Assembly (NCBI GenBank): GCA_017387265.1
Contig: JAFOFM010000232.1
Span: 1-7,108 of the forward strand
Reading direction: 5' to 3'
Origin: Peptococcaceae bacterium
GTDB lineage: Bacteria > Bacillota > Peptococcia > Peptococcales > Peptococcaceae
DNA length: 7,108 nt
This document shows positions 1 to 6,499 of this stretch, piece by piece; position 1 is the first letter of the stretch, and the number at the start of each line of letters is the position of its first letter. Below the pieces are notes generated by a model. The model worked only from the letters and a program-made list of their open reading frames with translations, had not been told where the DNA came from and made no database searches. A program made the position numbers and the translations under genes.

Positions 1-233
1 ATACAAAAGAACGTGTGGAAGCGATTTTAAATGCGCTGGGGCAGGAGGAGACTTATGGTCTGGTTCTGCGTGCAAAAGGCATGCTGCCTGCCGAAGATAA
101 TACCTGGATTTATTTTGACTACGTACCGGAAGAAACTGAAATCCGTGACGGGAAGCCGGCCGTTACCGGTAAAATCTGTGTGATTGGTTCCGGATTAAAA
201 CAGGATGCCCTTGAGGCGCTGTTTAAAGCGTAA
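1..233 (+). CDS. CobW/COG0523 (G3E) GTPase, C-terminal fragment
   Basis: This is the 3' end of a gene that enters from the left edge. The frame is open from base 3 and ends at TAA 231-233, so the GTG at 15 is probably not a real start. The roughly 76 visible residues match the CobW C-terminal domain. They include the strand VLRAKGML, then a WIYFDYVPEE strand, then KICVIGSGLKQDALEALF, which corresponds to the usual 'lvfIGrgLd...L...f' ending of the family. COG0523 proteins are GTP-dependent metal chaperones or insertases for cobalt, zinc or nitrile hydratase metals. The GTPase half, with the P-loop and CxCC motif, lies outside the window, so metal and subfamily cannot be judged. The stop codon overlaps the ribosome binding site of the next gene, 12 bases away, which indicates one operon. 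Family assignment is fairly safe; function is inferred. Confidence 0.8.
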   Translation, partial: TKERVEAILNALGQEETYGLVLRAKGMLPAEDNTWIYFDYVPEETEIRDGKPAVTGKICVIGSGLKQDALEALFKA

Positions 234-245
234 GGAGGCGTTATA

Positions 246-1178
246 ATGACTATTCCTGTATATTTTATCAATGGACTTTTAGAGAGCGGCAAAACCGAAT
301 TTATCAACTATACCATCGAAGAGGATTTCTTTAAAATTGATGGCCGTACATTAATTATTGCCTGTGAGGAAGGCATCTCCGAATATGAGGACGAAGCGTT
401 AGCCAACGGCAATGCCGTGCTGGAACAGCTTGAAGACGAAAGTGATTTCAACGTTGAAAATTTAAAAGCACTGGCGGAAACCCACAAACCGGAGCGTATT
501 ATTATCGAATACAACGGGATGTGGAATCCGAAAGATGTTGTGCTGCCTGATTCCTGGCACAAGGAGGAGCAGATTACGTTAATTGATGCCTCAACCTTTC
601 CGGTGTATTATGCCAATATGAAGTCGCGCATTGCCGAAATGGCTCGCAATTCGGATGTGGTGGTATTTAACCGCTGCGATGATATTGAGGAACTGCCGAG
701 CTATCGGCGCAGCATTCGTGCGGTGAACCAGTTTGGCGATATTATTTTTGAAAATGCCTACGGGGAAATCGATGATTTAGGCGATGAGGATTTACCATAC
801 GATTTAGAAAACGACACCATTGTGTTAAATGATGACAGCTACGCAGTGTGGTATTTGGATTCTATGGAGCGTGCCGAAAAATATCAGGGGAAAACAATCG
901 AATTTACCGGTATGATTATGCACGGCGAGGAGTATCCGGAGCACTGGTTTATTCCAGGGCGTGTTGCTATGGTCTGCTGTGAAGAGGACGTTGCCTTTTT
1001 AGGCTATCCGTGCTATCTGGAAAACGGACACACCCTTACAGAACAGCAGTGGATGCATGTACGGGCAAAATTTGATATCAAAGAATGGTTTGAATACGAA
1101 GGCGAAGGTCCGGTATTGTATATCGAAAGCATGGAACCGGCCGAAGCCCCTGAAAAATTAGTGATTGACGTACGATAA
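246..1178 (+). CDS. Divergent G3E/CobW-like GTPase fused to a TIGR03943 (YcgQ-like) C-terminal domain
   Basis: A 310-residue cytoplasmic protein with no signal peptide or membrane segment. The N-terminal half is a G3E GTPase: P-loop GLLESGKT at residues 10-17, a CobW-type IEYNG at 87-91 (usually ETTG or ESSG), and an NRCD base-recognition motif at 142-145. The CxCC metal motif expected between the P-loop and IEYNG is absent; the only cysteine there is C40. From about residue 200 it resembles the C-terminal part of TIGR03943/DUF1980 proteins: GKTIEFTG at 215-222, GRVAMVCCEEDVAFLG at 238-253, then a W..V strand and a closing LYIESMEPAEAP. TIGR03943 proteins usually accompany a YraQ/YcgR-type permease and CobW GTPases. 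AGGAGG at 233-238, 7 bases before ATG 246, fixes the start. It probably works with the upstream CobW protein in metal handling; hydrolysis and metal specificity are unproven. Confidence 0.75.
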   Translation: MTIPVYFINGLLESGKTEFINYTIEEDFFKIDGRTLIIACEEGISEYEDEALANGNAVLEQLEDESDFNVENLKALAETHKPERIIIEYNGMWNPKDVVLPDSWHKEEQITLIDASTFPVYYANMKSRIAEMARNSDVVVFNRCDDIEELPSYRRSIRAVNQFGDIIFENAYGEIDDLGDEDLPYDLENDTIVLNDDSYAVWYLDSMERAEKYQGKTIEFTGMIMHGEEYPEHWFIPGRVAMVCCEEDVAFLGYPCYLENGHTLTEQQWMHVRAKFDIKEWFEYEGEGPVLYIESMEPAEAPEKLVIDVR

Positions 1179-1198
1179 AACTGTTGTCAGAACCATCA

Positions 1199-1215
1199 GG
1201 CAGGGGAATTCTGCC
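1199..1215 (+). other. Small hairpin in the gap before the carbonic anhydrase gene
   Basis: GGCAG (1199-1203) can pair with CTGCC (1211-1215), with one extra G-T pair inside. No T-run follows, so it is not an intrinsic terminator, and the carbonic anhydrase gene is probably co-transcribed with the GTPases. It could be a processing or stability element, or chance. Confidence 0.25.
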
Positions 1216-1243
1216 ATTATAATTATCGAGGAGGTTTACGCTT

Positions 1244-1834
1244 ATGAAGATGATGGAAGAAATGCTGAAATACAACGAGAAATTTGTAGCCGAAAAACAG
1301 TACGAAAAATATCATACCAGCAAATATCCGGACCGTAACGTGGCGATTGTATCCTGCATGGATACCCGCCTTACGGAGCTTCTGCCAGCGGCTCTAGGCA
1401 TCAAAAACGGGGATGTCAAGCTGATTAAAAATGCCGGCGGTGTTGTTATGGTTCCCTTCGGAAGCGTTATGCGAAGCCTTCTGGTTGCGGTGTACGAGCT
1501 GGGTGTTAACGAGATTATGGTTATCGGCCATTATGACTGCGGGGTGCAGCATATGGACGGTGAACTGATGCTGAAACACATGAAAGAACGCGGCATTAGT
1601 GAGCAGAGTATCGAATTTTTAGATTATTGCGGCGTAAATGTAAAGGAATGGCTTACCGGCTTTTCCTGTGTGCAGGAAGCCGTGCGCAAAAGCGTAGAGC
1701 TGATTCGGGATCATCCGCTGATTCCGCATGATATCAGCATTGAAGGCTTTTTAATGGACCCGGCTACCGGGCGCATTGACCGGCTGGAATCGGTATCGGT
1801 GCTGCCGGTGAAGAAAGATGGCAGTGCTGAGTAA
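1244..1834 (+). CDS. Beta-class carbonic anhydrase (YtiB-like)
   Basis: A 196-residue zinc enzyme that interconverts CO2 and bicarbonate in the cytoplasm. The beta-class signature is complete. The zinc ligands are C38, H96 and C99, in SCMDTR (37-42) and GHYDCG (95-100). The D40/R42 catalytic dyad is intact. NAGG at 63-66 and PFGSVMRSLLVAVYELG at 71-87 are typical of the family. Length and overall sequence resemble Bacillus YtiB (about 187 residues), including the N-terminal 'EKYHTSKYPDRNVAIVSCMDTRL' stretch and the HPLIP...DPATGRID ending. GAGGAGG at 1228-1234, 9 bases before ATG 1244, selects the first of three nearby ATGs (1244, 1250, 1253). It lies 65 bases after the G3E GTPase gene with no terminator between, and a strong terminator follows. 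Likely roles are supplying bicarbonate for carboxylations or handling CO2; a link to the neighbouring metal GTPases is inference. Confidence 0.93.
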   Translation: MKMMEEMLKYNEKFVAEKQYEKYHTSKYPDRNVAIVSCMDTRLTELLPAALGIKNGDVKLIKNAGGVVMVPFGSVMRSLLVAVYELGVNEIMVIGHYDCGVQHMDGELMLKHMKERGISEQSIEFLDYCGVNVKEWLTGFSCVQEAVRKSVELIRDHPLIPHDISIEGFLMDPATGRIDRLESVSVLPVKKDGSAE

Positions 1835-1893
1835 CTCTGCGCGAATATAGAAGCAGAGGGCTAAATGCAGTAGAAATAGCATAAAAATAATAG

Positions 1894-1930
1894 ACTGTGC
1901 TGTCGGAATGATCCGGCGGCACAGTTTTTT
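1894..1930 (+). terminator. Intrinsic terminator of the GTPase/carbonic anhydrase operon
   Basis: A 13-bp stem: ACTGTGC (1894-1900) pairs exactly with GCACAGT (1919-1925). TGTCGG (1901-1906) continues against CCGGCG (1913-1918) with two G-T pairs. The loop is AATGAT and six Ts run from 1925 to 1930. It lies 60 bases after the carbonic anhydrase stop and isolates that operon from the activase genes. Confidence 0.9.
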
Positions 1931-2008
1931 GTTATCCTTTGTTATCCGAAGTTTGAAAAATTCTGTTTTGCAGGAACGGAAAAGCCCACAAAATGCGGAA
2001 ATTGTCGG

Positions 2009-2037
2009 TTGAGTTTTAAAAAAATATTCAGTATAAT
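2009..2037 (+). promoter_or_regulatory. Predicted sigma-70/sigma-A promoter for the activase operon
   Basis: TTGAGT (2009-2014) and a perfect TATAAT (2032-2037) are separated by 17 bases, within an A/T-rich stretch. The expected transcription start is near 2043-2045, giving a leader of about 46 bases before ATG 2091. It follows the terminator at 1894-1930, as expected for a new transcription unit. The rest of the 1931-2008 gap shows nothing recognisable apart from a short GTTATCC direct repeat. Confidence 0.75.
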
Positions 2038-2046
2038 TACATAGAT

Positions 2047-2062
2047 ATGGTCAAAAGACCGT
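2047..2062 (+). other. Hairpin in the leader of the activase mRNA
   Basis: GGTC (2049-2052) and GACC (2057-2060) pair around an AAAA loop, extended by a G-T and an A-T pair at the base. It lies just after the predicted transcription start and is followed by four Ts. It may stabilise the 5' end of the message or act as a weak attenuator. The stem is short and could be chance. Confidence 0.3.
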
Positions 2063-2079
2063 TTTGATATTTATGATTT

Positions 2080-2085
2080 GGGGTG
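2080..2085 (+). promoter_or_regulatory. Ribosome binding site that decides the activase start
   Basis: GGGGTG matches the GGAGGTG anti-SD complement at all but one position. The GGGG block ends 7 bases before ATG 2091. It lies downstream of the other in-frame starts (TTG 2064 and ATG 2073), so it can only serve the ATG at 2091. Confidence 0.65.
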
Positions 2086-2090
2086 CAAGT

Positions 2091-5030
2091 ATGTATAAAA
2101 TCGGGATTGACGTAGGCTCAACCACTATCAAATGTGTTGTGCTGGACGAAAAACATAATATCGTATACAAATCGTATCATCGCCACCGCGCTATGATTAA
2201 AGAAAAAGTCAACGAGCTGGTAAGTTTAATCAGCCGTGATATTTTAAAAGGCGAAAAGGCGCATCTGGCTCTGACCGGGTCGGCTTCGTTAGGTGTGGCA
2301 GAACGATTTGAAATTCCGTTTGTACAGGAAGTGGTTGCCACCCAGATTGCCGTGGAAGAATATCCGGAAACCATCGACGTGGTTATCGAATTAGGCGGCG
2401 AGGATGCGAAAATTCTGTTTTTAACAAACGGGGTTGAAGTTCGTATGAATGGTACCTGTGCAGGCGGTACCGGCGCCTTTATTGACCAGATGGCGGTTTT
2501 ACTGGATGTTCCGGTTGAGGAAATGGATAAACTGGCTTTACAGGCTGATCGTATTTATCCGATTGCCTCCCGCTGCGGTGTATTTGCGAAAACCGACGTG
2601 CAGCCTCTGTTAAACCAGGGGGCTCGCAAAGAAGATGTGGCGGCAAGTATTTTCCATGCCGTTGTAAACCAGACCATTGGCGGTCTGGCACAGGGTCGTG
2701 AACTGAAAGGGAAAATGATGTTCCTGGGCGGTCCGCTGACCTTCTTAAAAGGGCTGCAGAAAAGCTTTATTGATGTATTAAAACTGGACAGCAATACCGG
2801 TGTATTCCCGGAAAATGCCCAGTATTATGTAGCATACGGGGCTGCGCTTTATGCAGGCAGTGAATCCCCTGTGGATTTTGCTGCACTGGAAGGCGATATG
2901 CAGAACGTAGGTGAAATCAAACAGTACGAAGGCGGTCTGCCTCCTCTGTTTGCAAATGAAACCGAATACAATGCCTTTAAAGAACGCCATGCAAAAGCGG
3001 TCATTCCGGAAGGCAGTTTAGAAGGTTATACAAAACCGGTAACCATCGGTATTGATGCCGGGTCTACCACTGTAAAAATTGTAGTAATCGGTGAACAGGA
3101 CGAAATCCTGTACCAGAAATATATGCTGAGCAACGGCAAACCGGTAGAATTAGTGCGGGAAGCTCTGCAGGAAATCTACCGGATTAATCCGCAGCTGAAT
3201 ATCATCGGCAGTGCGGCTACCGGTTACGGTGAAGAGTTAGTGAAAAACGCATTCTCGCTGGATGACGGTCTGGTAGAAACCGTTGCACATTTAACCGCTG
3301 CCCAGAAAATGATGCCGAATGTAGATTTTATCATCGACATCGGCGGGCAGGACATGAAATGCTTTAAAATCCGTAATAAAGTAATCGATACCATTTTCCT
3401 GAACGAGGCATGTTCCTCCGGGTGCGGTTCCTTTATTTCCACCTTTGCGACAGCACTGGGCTATTCGGTAAAAGATTTTGCCGCGCTTGGGCTGTATTCC
3501 AAACATCCGGTGGATTTAGGCTCCCGCTGTACCGTATTTATGAACTCCTCGGTAAAACAGGCACAGAAGGAAGGCGCAGAGGTTGAGGATATCTCTGCAG
3601 GGCTGTCTATCAGTGTTGTAAAAAATGCGCTGTATAAAGTAATTCGTGCCACTTCGGCGGAAAGCCTGGGCCGGCATATTATTGTACAGGGCGGTACCTT
3701 CCTGAACGATGCGATTTTACGCGCTTTTGAACAGGAAGTAGGCGTAGAGGTTATCCGTCCGAATATTGCAGGGCTGATGGGCGCTTACGGTGCGGCTTTA
3801 TACGCGCGCAGTCTGAACCTGGGCAAATCCAGTGTTCTGGATGCGGCAGGGCTGGATAATTTCAGCCACGAAACCACAGAACGGGTATGCCAGCTGTGCG
3901 GGAACCACTGTAAATTAACAGTAAACCGCTTTAACAATGGTCGTGAGCTGATTGCAGGCAACCGCTGCGAACGTCCGATTAAAAGTCAGGACAAAAACTT
4001 TATCAATATTCAGTACAATGCCTACCGCTATAAACGGGATTACATCTTAAAACGCAAGGCGGAAAAAGGCAAACGAGGCCGTATCGGTCTGCCGATGGGC
4101 CTGAATATGTACGAAAACTATCACTTCTGGCATCCGATTTTAACAAAACTGGGCTATGAAGTGGTACGTGCACCATTCGGAAGCCGTGATCTGTTCCTGG
4201 AAGGGCAGGCTACCATTCCGTCGGATACCGTATGCTATCCGGCAAAAATGATGCACGGCAGCGTGACACATCTGATTGAAAAACAGGGTGTAAACCGGAT
4301 TTTCTATCCTTGTCTGCCATACAACTTTGATGAAAAAATCAGTGACAATCACTATAACTGCCCGGTTGTTGCCTACTATCCGGAAGTGCTGGATGCAAAC
4401 ATGTCCATTCTGCAGAATGTGCGCTTCACCAAGGATTATCTTGGTCCGCACAACGAAAAACATTTCGTGAAACGTCTGCAGCAGACTTTAAAACAGGATA
4501 AAATTCCTCTGAAAGAAGTAAAAGAAGCGGCAGCCTATGGCTACCAGCAGCAGGAGGAATATTTAAAAGATTTAAAACGCTACGGCAAAGAGGCAATTGC
4601 TTTTGCAAGAGCACATAATCTGCCGATTATTGTGTTAGCCGGCCGTCCATATCATGTGGATCCGGAAATCAACCACGGCATTGACCAGCTGATTACCAGC
4701 TACGGTGCGGTTGTTATCTCCGAGGACTGCCTGCCTCTGGCAAAAAACAAATTCCATACCAATGTATTAAACCAGTGGACCTACCACGCGCGTTTATACA
4801 GCGCAGCGCATTATGTATGCCAGCAGCCGGATATGTATCTGGTTCAGCTTGTATCCTTCGGCTGTGGTCTGGATGCGGTTACCACCGACGAAGTGCGTGA
4901 TATTTTAGAAAAACACGATAATTTATATACACAGATTAAAATTGACGAAATCAACAATCTGGGTGCGGTAAAAATCCGTCTGCGCAGTTTATTTGCTGCC
5001 ATCAACCAGAAAAACAGAGCGAAGGGGTGA
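2091..5030 (+). CDS. Tandem acyl-CoA dehydratase activase (BcrAD/BadFG/HgdC-type ATPase x2) with DUF2229-like region
   Basis: A 979-residue soluble protein. ATPase domain 1 (about 1-255) has the phosphate motif IGIDVGSTT (4-12), ELGGEDAK (100-107), and cluster cysteines C123 in NGTCAGGTG and C162 in SRCGVF. ATPase domain 2 (about 317-573) repeats the plan: IGIDAGSTT (319-327), DIGGQDMK (416-423), C441 in NEACSSGCG and C480 in SRCTVF. In HgdC, two equivalent cysteines per monomer hold one [4Fe-4S] cluster across the dimer, so here one chain could form the whole site. A four-cysteine patch follows (C600, C603, C607, C626), then a DUF2229/CoA-activase-like region (about 660-979) with C715, C741, C880 and C925. 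By family it is an ATP-driven donor of low-potential electrons to a dehydratase-like iron-sulfur protein, presumably the next gene product. MYKIGIDVGS is a typical family N-terminus and supports ATG 2091. The substrate is unknown. Confidence 0.88.
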   Translation: MYKIGIDVGSTTIKCVVLDEKHNIVYKSYHRHRAMIKEKVNELVSLISRDILKGEKAHLALTGSASLGVAERFEIPFVQEVVATQIAVEEYPETIDVVIELGGEDAKILFLTNGVEVRMNGTCAGGTGAFIDQMAVLLDVPVEEMDKLALQADRIYPIASRCGVFAKTDVQPLLNQGARKEDVAASIFHAVVNQTIGGLAQGRELKGKMMFLGGPLTFLKGLQKSFIDVLKLDSNTGVFPENAQYYVAYGAALYAGSESPVDFAALEGDMQNVGEIKQYEGGLPPLFANETEYNAFKERHAKAVIPEGSLEGYTKPVTIGIDAGSTTVKIVVIGEQDEILYQKYMLSNGKPVELVREALQEIYRINPQLNIIGSAATGYGEELVKNAFSLDDGLVETVAHLTAAQKMMPNVDFIIDIGGQDMKCFKIRNKVIDTIFLNEACSSGCGSFISTFATALGYSVKDFAALGLYSKHPVDLGSRCTVFMNSSVKQAQKEGAEVEDISAGLSISVVKNALYKVIRATSAESLGRHIIVQGGTFLNDAILRAFEQEVGVEVIRPNIAGLMGAYGAALYARSLNLGKSSVLDAAGLDNFSHETTERVCQLCGNHCKLTVNRFNNGRELIAGNRCERPIKSQDKNFINIQYNAYRYKRDYILKRKAEKGKRGRIGLPMGLNMYENYHFWHPILTKLGYEVVRAPFGSRDLFLEGQATIPSDTVCYPAKMMHGSVTHLIEKQGVNRIFYPCLPYNFDEKISDNHYNCPVVAYYPEVLDANMSILQNVRFTKDYLGPHNEKHFVKRLQQTLKQDKIPLKEVKEAAAYGYQQQEEYLKDLKRYGKEAIAFARAHNLPIIVLAGRPYHVDPEINHGIDQLITSYGAVVISEDCLPLAKNKFHTNVLNQWTYHARLYSAAHYVCQQPDMYLVQLVSFGCGLDAVTTDEVRDILEKHDNLYTQIKIDEINNLGAVKIRLRSLFAAINQKNRAKG
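5022..5030 (+). promoter_or_regulatory. Ribosome binding site overlapping the upstream stop (translational coupling)
   Basis: AAGGGGTGA contains the TGA stop of the activase gene (5028-5030) and a GGGG core 10 bases before ATG 5038. Stop and start are 7 bases apart, so ribosomes finishing the first gene can re-initiate on the second. This favours ATG 5038 over an earlier in-frame start at 4993 that would overlap the upstream gene. Confidence 0.65.
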
Positions 5031-5037
5031 TAGAAGC

Positions 5038-6306
5038 ATGGCAAAACTGGAATACGATAAAAATGGTCGCTTAATGTTCACCGAAGAGATGAAGAAGGAA
5101 TATACCCTTCTGATTCCGCAGATGCTGCCGATTCATTTCTCCATGCTGAAATCCATCCTGCAGAAGGAAGGCTACAAAGTTGAAGTTCTGGAAACTCAGA
5201 ACAGCAATATTATTCAGATGGGCTTAAAATACTGCCATAATGATATCTGTTATCCGGCACAGCTCACCATCGGGCAATTGATGGATGCACTGCAGAGCGG
5301 CAAATACGATATCAACAAGGTAGCAGTGGTATTAACACAGACCGGGGGCGGATGCCGTGCATCCAACTATATCAGTCTTCTGCGCAAGGCGCTCGACAGA
5401 GCCGGCCTTGGCTTTGTACCTGCGGTTTCTGTAAACTTTAGCGGCCTTGAGGAAAACCCTGGCTTTAAAATCACCAAAGGCATGGTGTACGAAATGGCCA
5501 ATGCCATCATTTACGGCGATTTATTAATGGCGCTGCATAATCAGACTCTGCCGTACGAAAAAGAACCAGGTGCCTCCCAGCGTCTGGTAGACCATTTTGT
5601 AAATATGCTGAACGACGATTTTTCCAAAGGCGAGAGCATGGGGCCAAAAGCAATCCGCAAAAAAATGGACGAAATCGTTACAGCGTTTACCAAAGTACCG
5701 GTGCATGAAAAAAACAAAGTGCGTGTTGGCATCGTAGGTGAGATTTACGTAAAATTCGCACCGTTAGGCAATAACAATCTGGAGGCGTTTTTATTAAAAG
5801 AAAATGCCGAGCCGGTTGTGCCGGGTTTATTAGACTTCCTGCTGTATACCATTGATACCGGGATTGAAGACTATACCCGCTATGGCGGTAAAGTTGTGAA
5901 ACCAATCGTTACAAAAGTGCTGATGAAAGTATTTACCGGCATTCAGAACGATATGATTAAAGCAATCGAAAAACCGGGCTGCTTCCATGCGCCATCCAGC
6001 TTTAAACGCACCAAGGAATTAGGCGGCAAAGTAATCGACCATGGTGTAAAAATGGGCGAAGGCTGGCTGTTAACCGGTGAAATGATGGCATTAATCGATG
6101 AAGGCGTAAACAACATTGTATGTACCCAGCCATTCGGCTGTCTGCCAAACCATGTATGCGGCCGCGGTATGATGCGCCGTATCAAAACCCTGCATCCCGA
6201 TGCAAACATTGTAGCCATTGACTACGATGCGGGTGCAACCAAGGTTAACCAGGAAAATCGCCTGAAATTAATGCTGGCTACTGCAAGAAAACTGCAGAAC
6301 AGTTAA
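5038..6306 (+). CDS. 2-hydroxyacyl-CoA dehydratase-like iron-sulfur protein, partner of the tandem activase
   Basis: A 422-residue soluble protein that corresponds, from family memory, to the C-terminal third of the ~1,400-residue activase/dehydratase-like fusions of other Firmicutes. Recognisable blocks are FTEEMKKEYTLLIPQMLPIHF (14-34), KYCHNDICYPA (64-74), TGGGCRASNY (102-111), AIIYGDLLMAL (156-166), GIVGEIYVKF (231-240), EGWLLTGEM (341-349), VCTQPFGCLPNHVCGRG (361-377) and DYDAGATKVNQENRLKLML (395-413). Possible cluster ligands are C66, C71, C106, C315, C362, C368 and C374. The family relates to HgdA/HgdB and double-cubane cluster proteins, where ATP-driven electrons from an activase drive difficult reductions or dehydrations. 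Physiological substrate and cluster type are not established. Gene order and coupling say it acts with the 979-residue activase. Codon use looks like that of its neighbours. Confidence 0.82.
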   Translation: MAKLEYDKNGRLMFTEEMKKEYTLLIPQMLPIHFSMLKSILQKEGYKVEVLETQNSNIIQMGLKYCHNDICYPAQLTIGQLMDALQSGKYDINKVAVVLTQTGGGCRASNYISLLRKALDRAGLGFVPAVSVNFSGLEENPGFKITKGMVYEMANAIIYGDLLMALHNQTLPYEKEPGASQRLVDHFVNMLNDDFSKGESMGPKAIRKKMDEIVTAFTKVPVHEKNKVRVGIVGEIYVKFAPLGNNNLEAFLLKENAEPVVPGLLDFLLYTIDTGIEDYTRYGGKVVKPIVTKVLMKVFTGIQNDMIKAIEKPGCFHAPSSFKRTKELGGKVIDHGVKMGEGWLLTGEMMALIDEGVNNIVCTQPFGCLPNHVCGRGMMRRIKTLHPDANIVAIDYDAGATKVNQENRLKLMLATARKLQNS

Positions 6307-6315
6307 GACTTGCTC

Positions 6316-6414
6316 TTTTTCCGTGTAACGTCGTTGTTTTCAAATTTTCTCGCCTTGCGTACCTTATGTACGCGTCGCTCAAAAATTTGAAAGCCGCCTG
6401 GTTACACGAAAAAA
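6316..6414. repeat. Nested inverted repeat with three paired blocks and equal-length unpaired blocks
   Basis: Three blocks pair in register. The outer block is CGTGTAAC (6322-6329) with GTTACACG (6401-6408), flanked by a T-run on the left and an A-run on the right. The middle block is TTTCAAATTTT (6338-6348) with AAAATTTGAAA (6382-6392). The inner block is GCGTAC (6357-6362) with GTACGC (6368-6373) around a CTTAT loop. The intervening segments are exactly 8 bases on both sides at both levels, and are mostly unpaired. It begins 10 bases after the stop at 6306. No T-run follows the right arm on either strand, so it is not a classic terminator. It could be a dispersed palindromic repeat of the REP/MITE kind or a 3'-end RNA structure. 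Confidence 0.8.
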
Positions 6415-6432
6415 TTTCTGCGTCTTGGGTAC
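6411..6432 (+). repeat. Degenerate partial copy of the nested repeat's left core
   Basis: AAAATTTCT then CGTCTTGGGTAC (6421-6432) resembles AAATTTTCT then CGCCTTGCGTAC (6342-6362): 8 of 9 and 10 of 12 positions match, with one extra G between the blocks. The matching right half is not evident, so this looks like a decayed or partial second unit directly abutting the intact one. Confidence 0.45.
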
Positions 6433-6465
6433 AGGGCGTTCGTAGTATAAATAATATGGCTTTTC

Positions 6466-6493
6466 AATCCCTCGCTTCGGCGGGGGATTTTTT
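6466..6493 (+). terminator. Intrinsic terminator with UUCG tetraloop
   Basis: AATCCCTCGC (6466-6475) pairs with GCGGGGGATT (6480-6489), with one T-G wobble, closing a C(TTCG)G tetraloop. A run of six Ts covers 6488-6493. It ends the activase/dehydratase operon 160 bases after its stop codon, with the nested repeat lying inside the untranslated tail. Confidence 0.9.
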
Positions 6494-6499
6494 ATGTTC

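Noticed and set aside
1218..1223. TATAAT just upstream of the carbonic anhydrase gene
   Set aside because: No -35 at a proper distance (TTGTCA at 1184-1189 is 28 bases away), and transcription would start inside the ribosome binding site.
1931..1947. Tandem GTTATCC repeat after the first terminator
   Set aside because: Only two 7-base units at a 10-base period; too short to call an operator or repeat element.
2064..2090. Upstream in-frame starts TTG 2064 and ATG 2073 for the activase gene
   Set aside because: They precede the GGGGTG site, overlap the leader hairpin, and add residues (MIFMIWGAS) not typical of the family; MYKIGIDVGS from ATG 2091 is the usual N-terminus.
4140..4463. Minus-strand open frame of 107 codons inside the activase gene
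   Set aside because: It lies wholly antisense to a well-supported gene and its translation shows no recognisable domain; the same goes for the other minus-strand frames.
4993..5037. Earlier start for the dehydratase-like gene
   Set aside because: It would overlap the upstream gene by 38 bases without a good ribosome binding site; ATG 5038 has one and begins with sequence expected for the family.
6316..6414. Nested palindrome as a classic intrinsic terminator
   Set aside because: The right arm is followed by As on the + strand and the T-run is on the wrong side on both strands; a clean terminator lies at 6466-6493.
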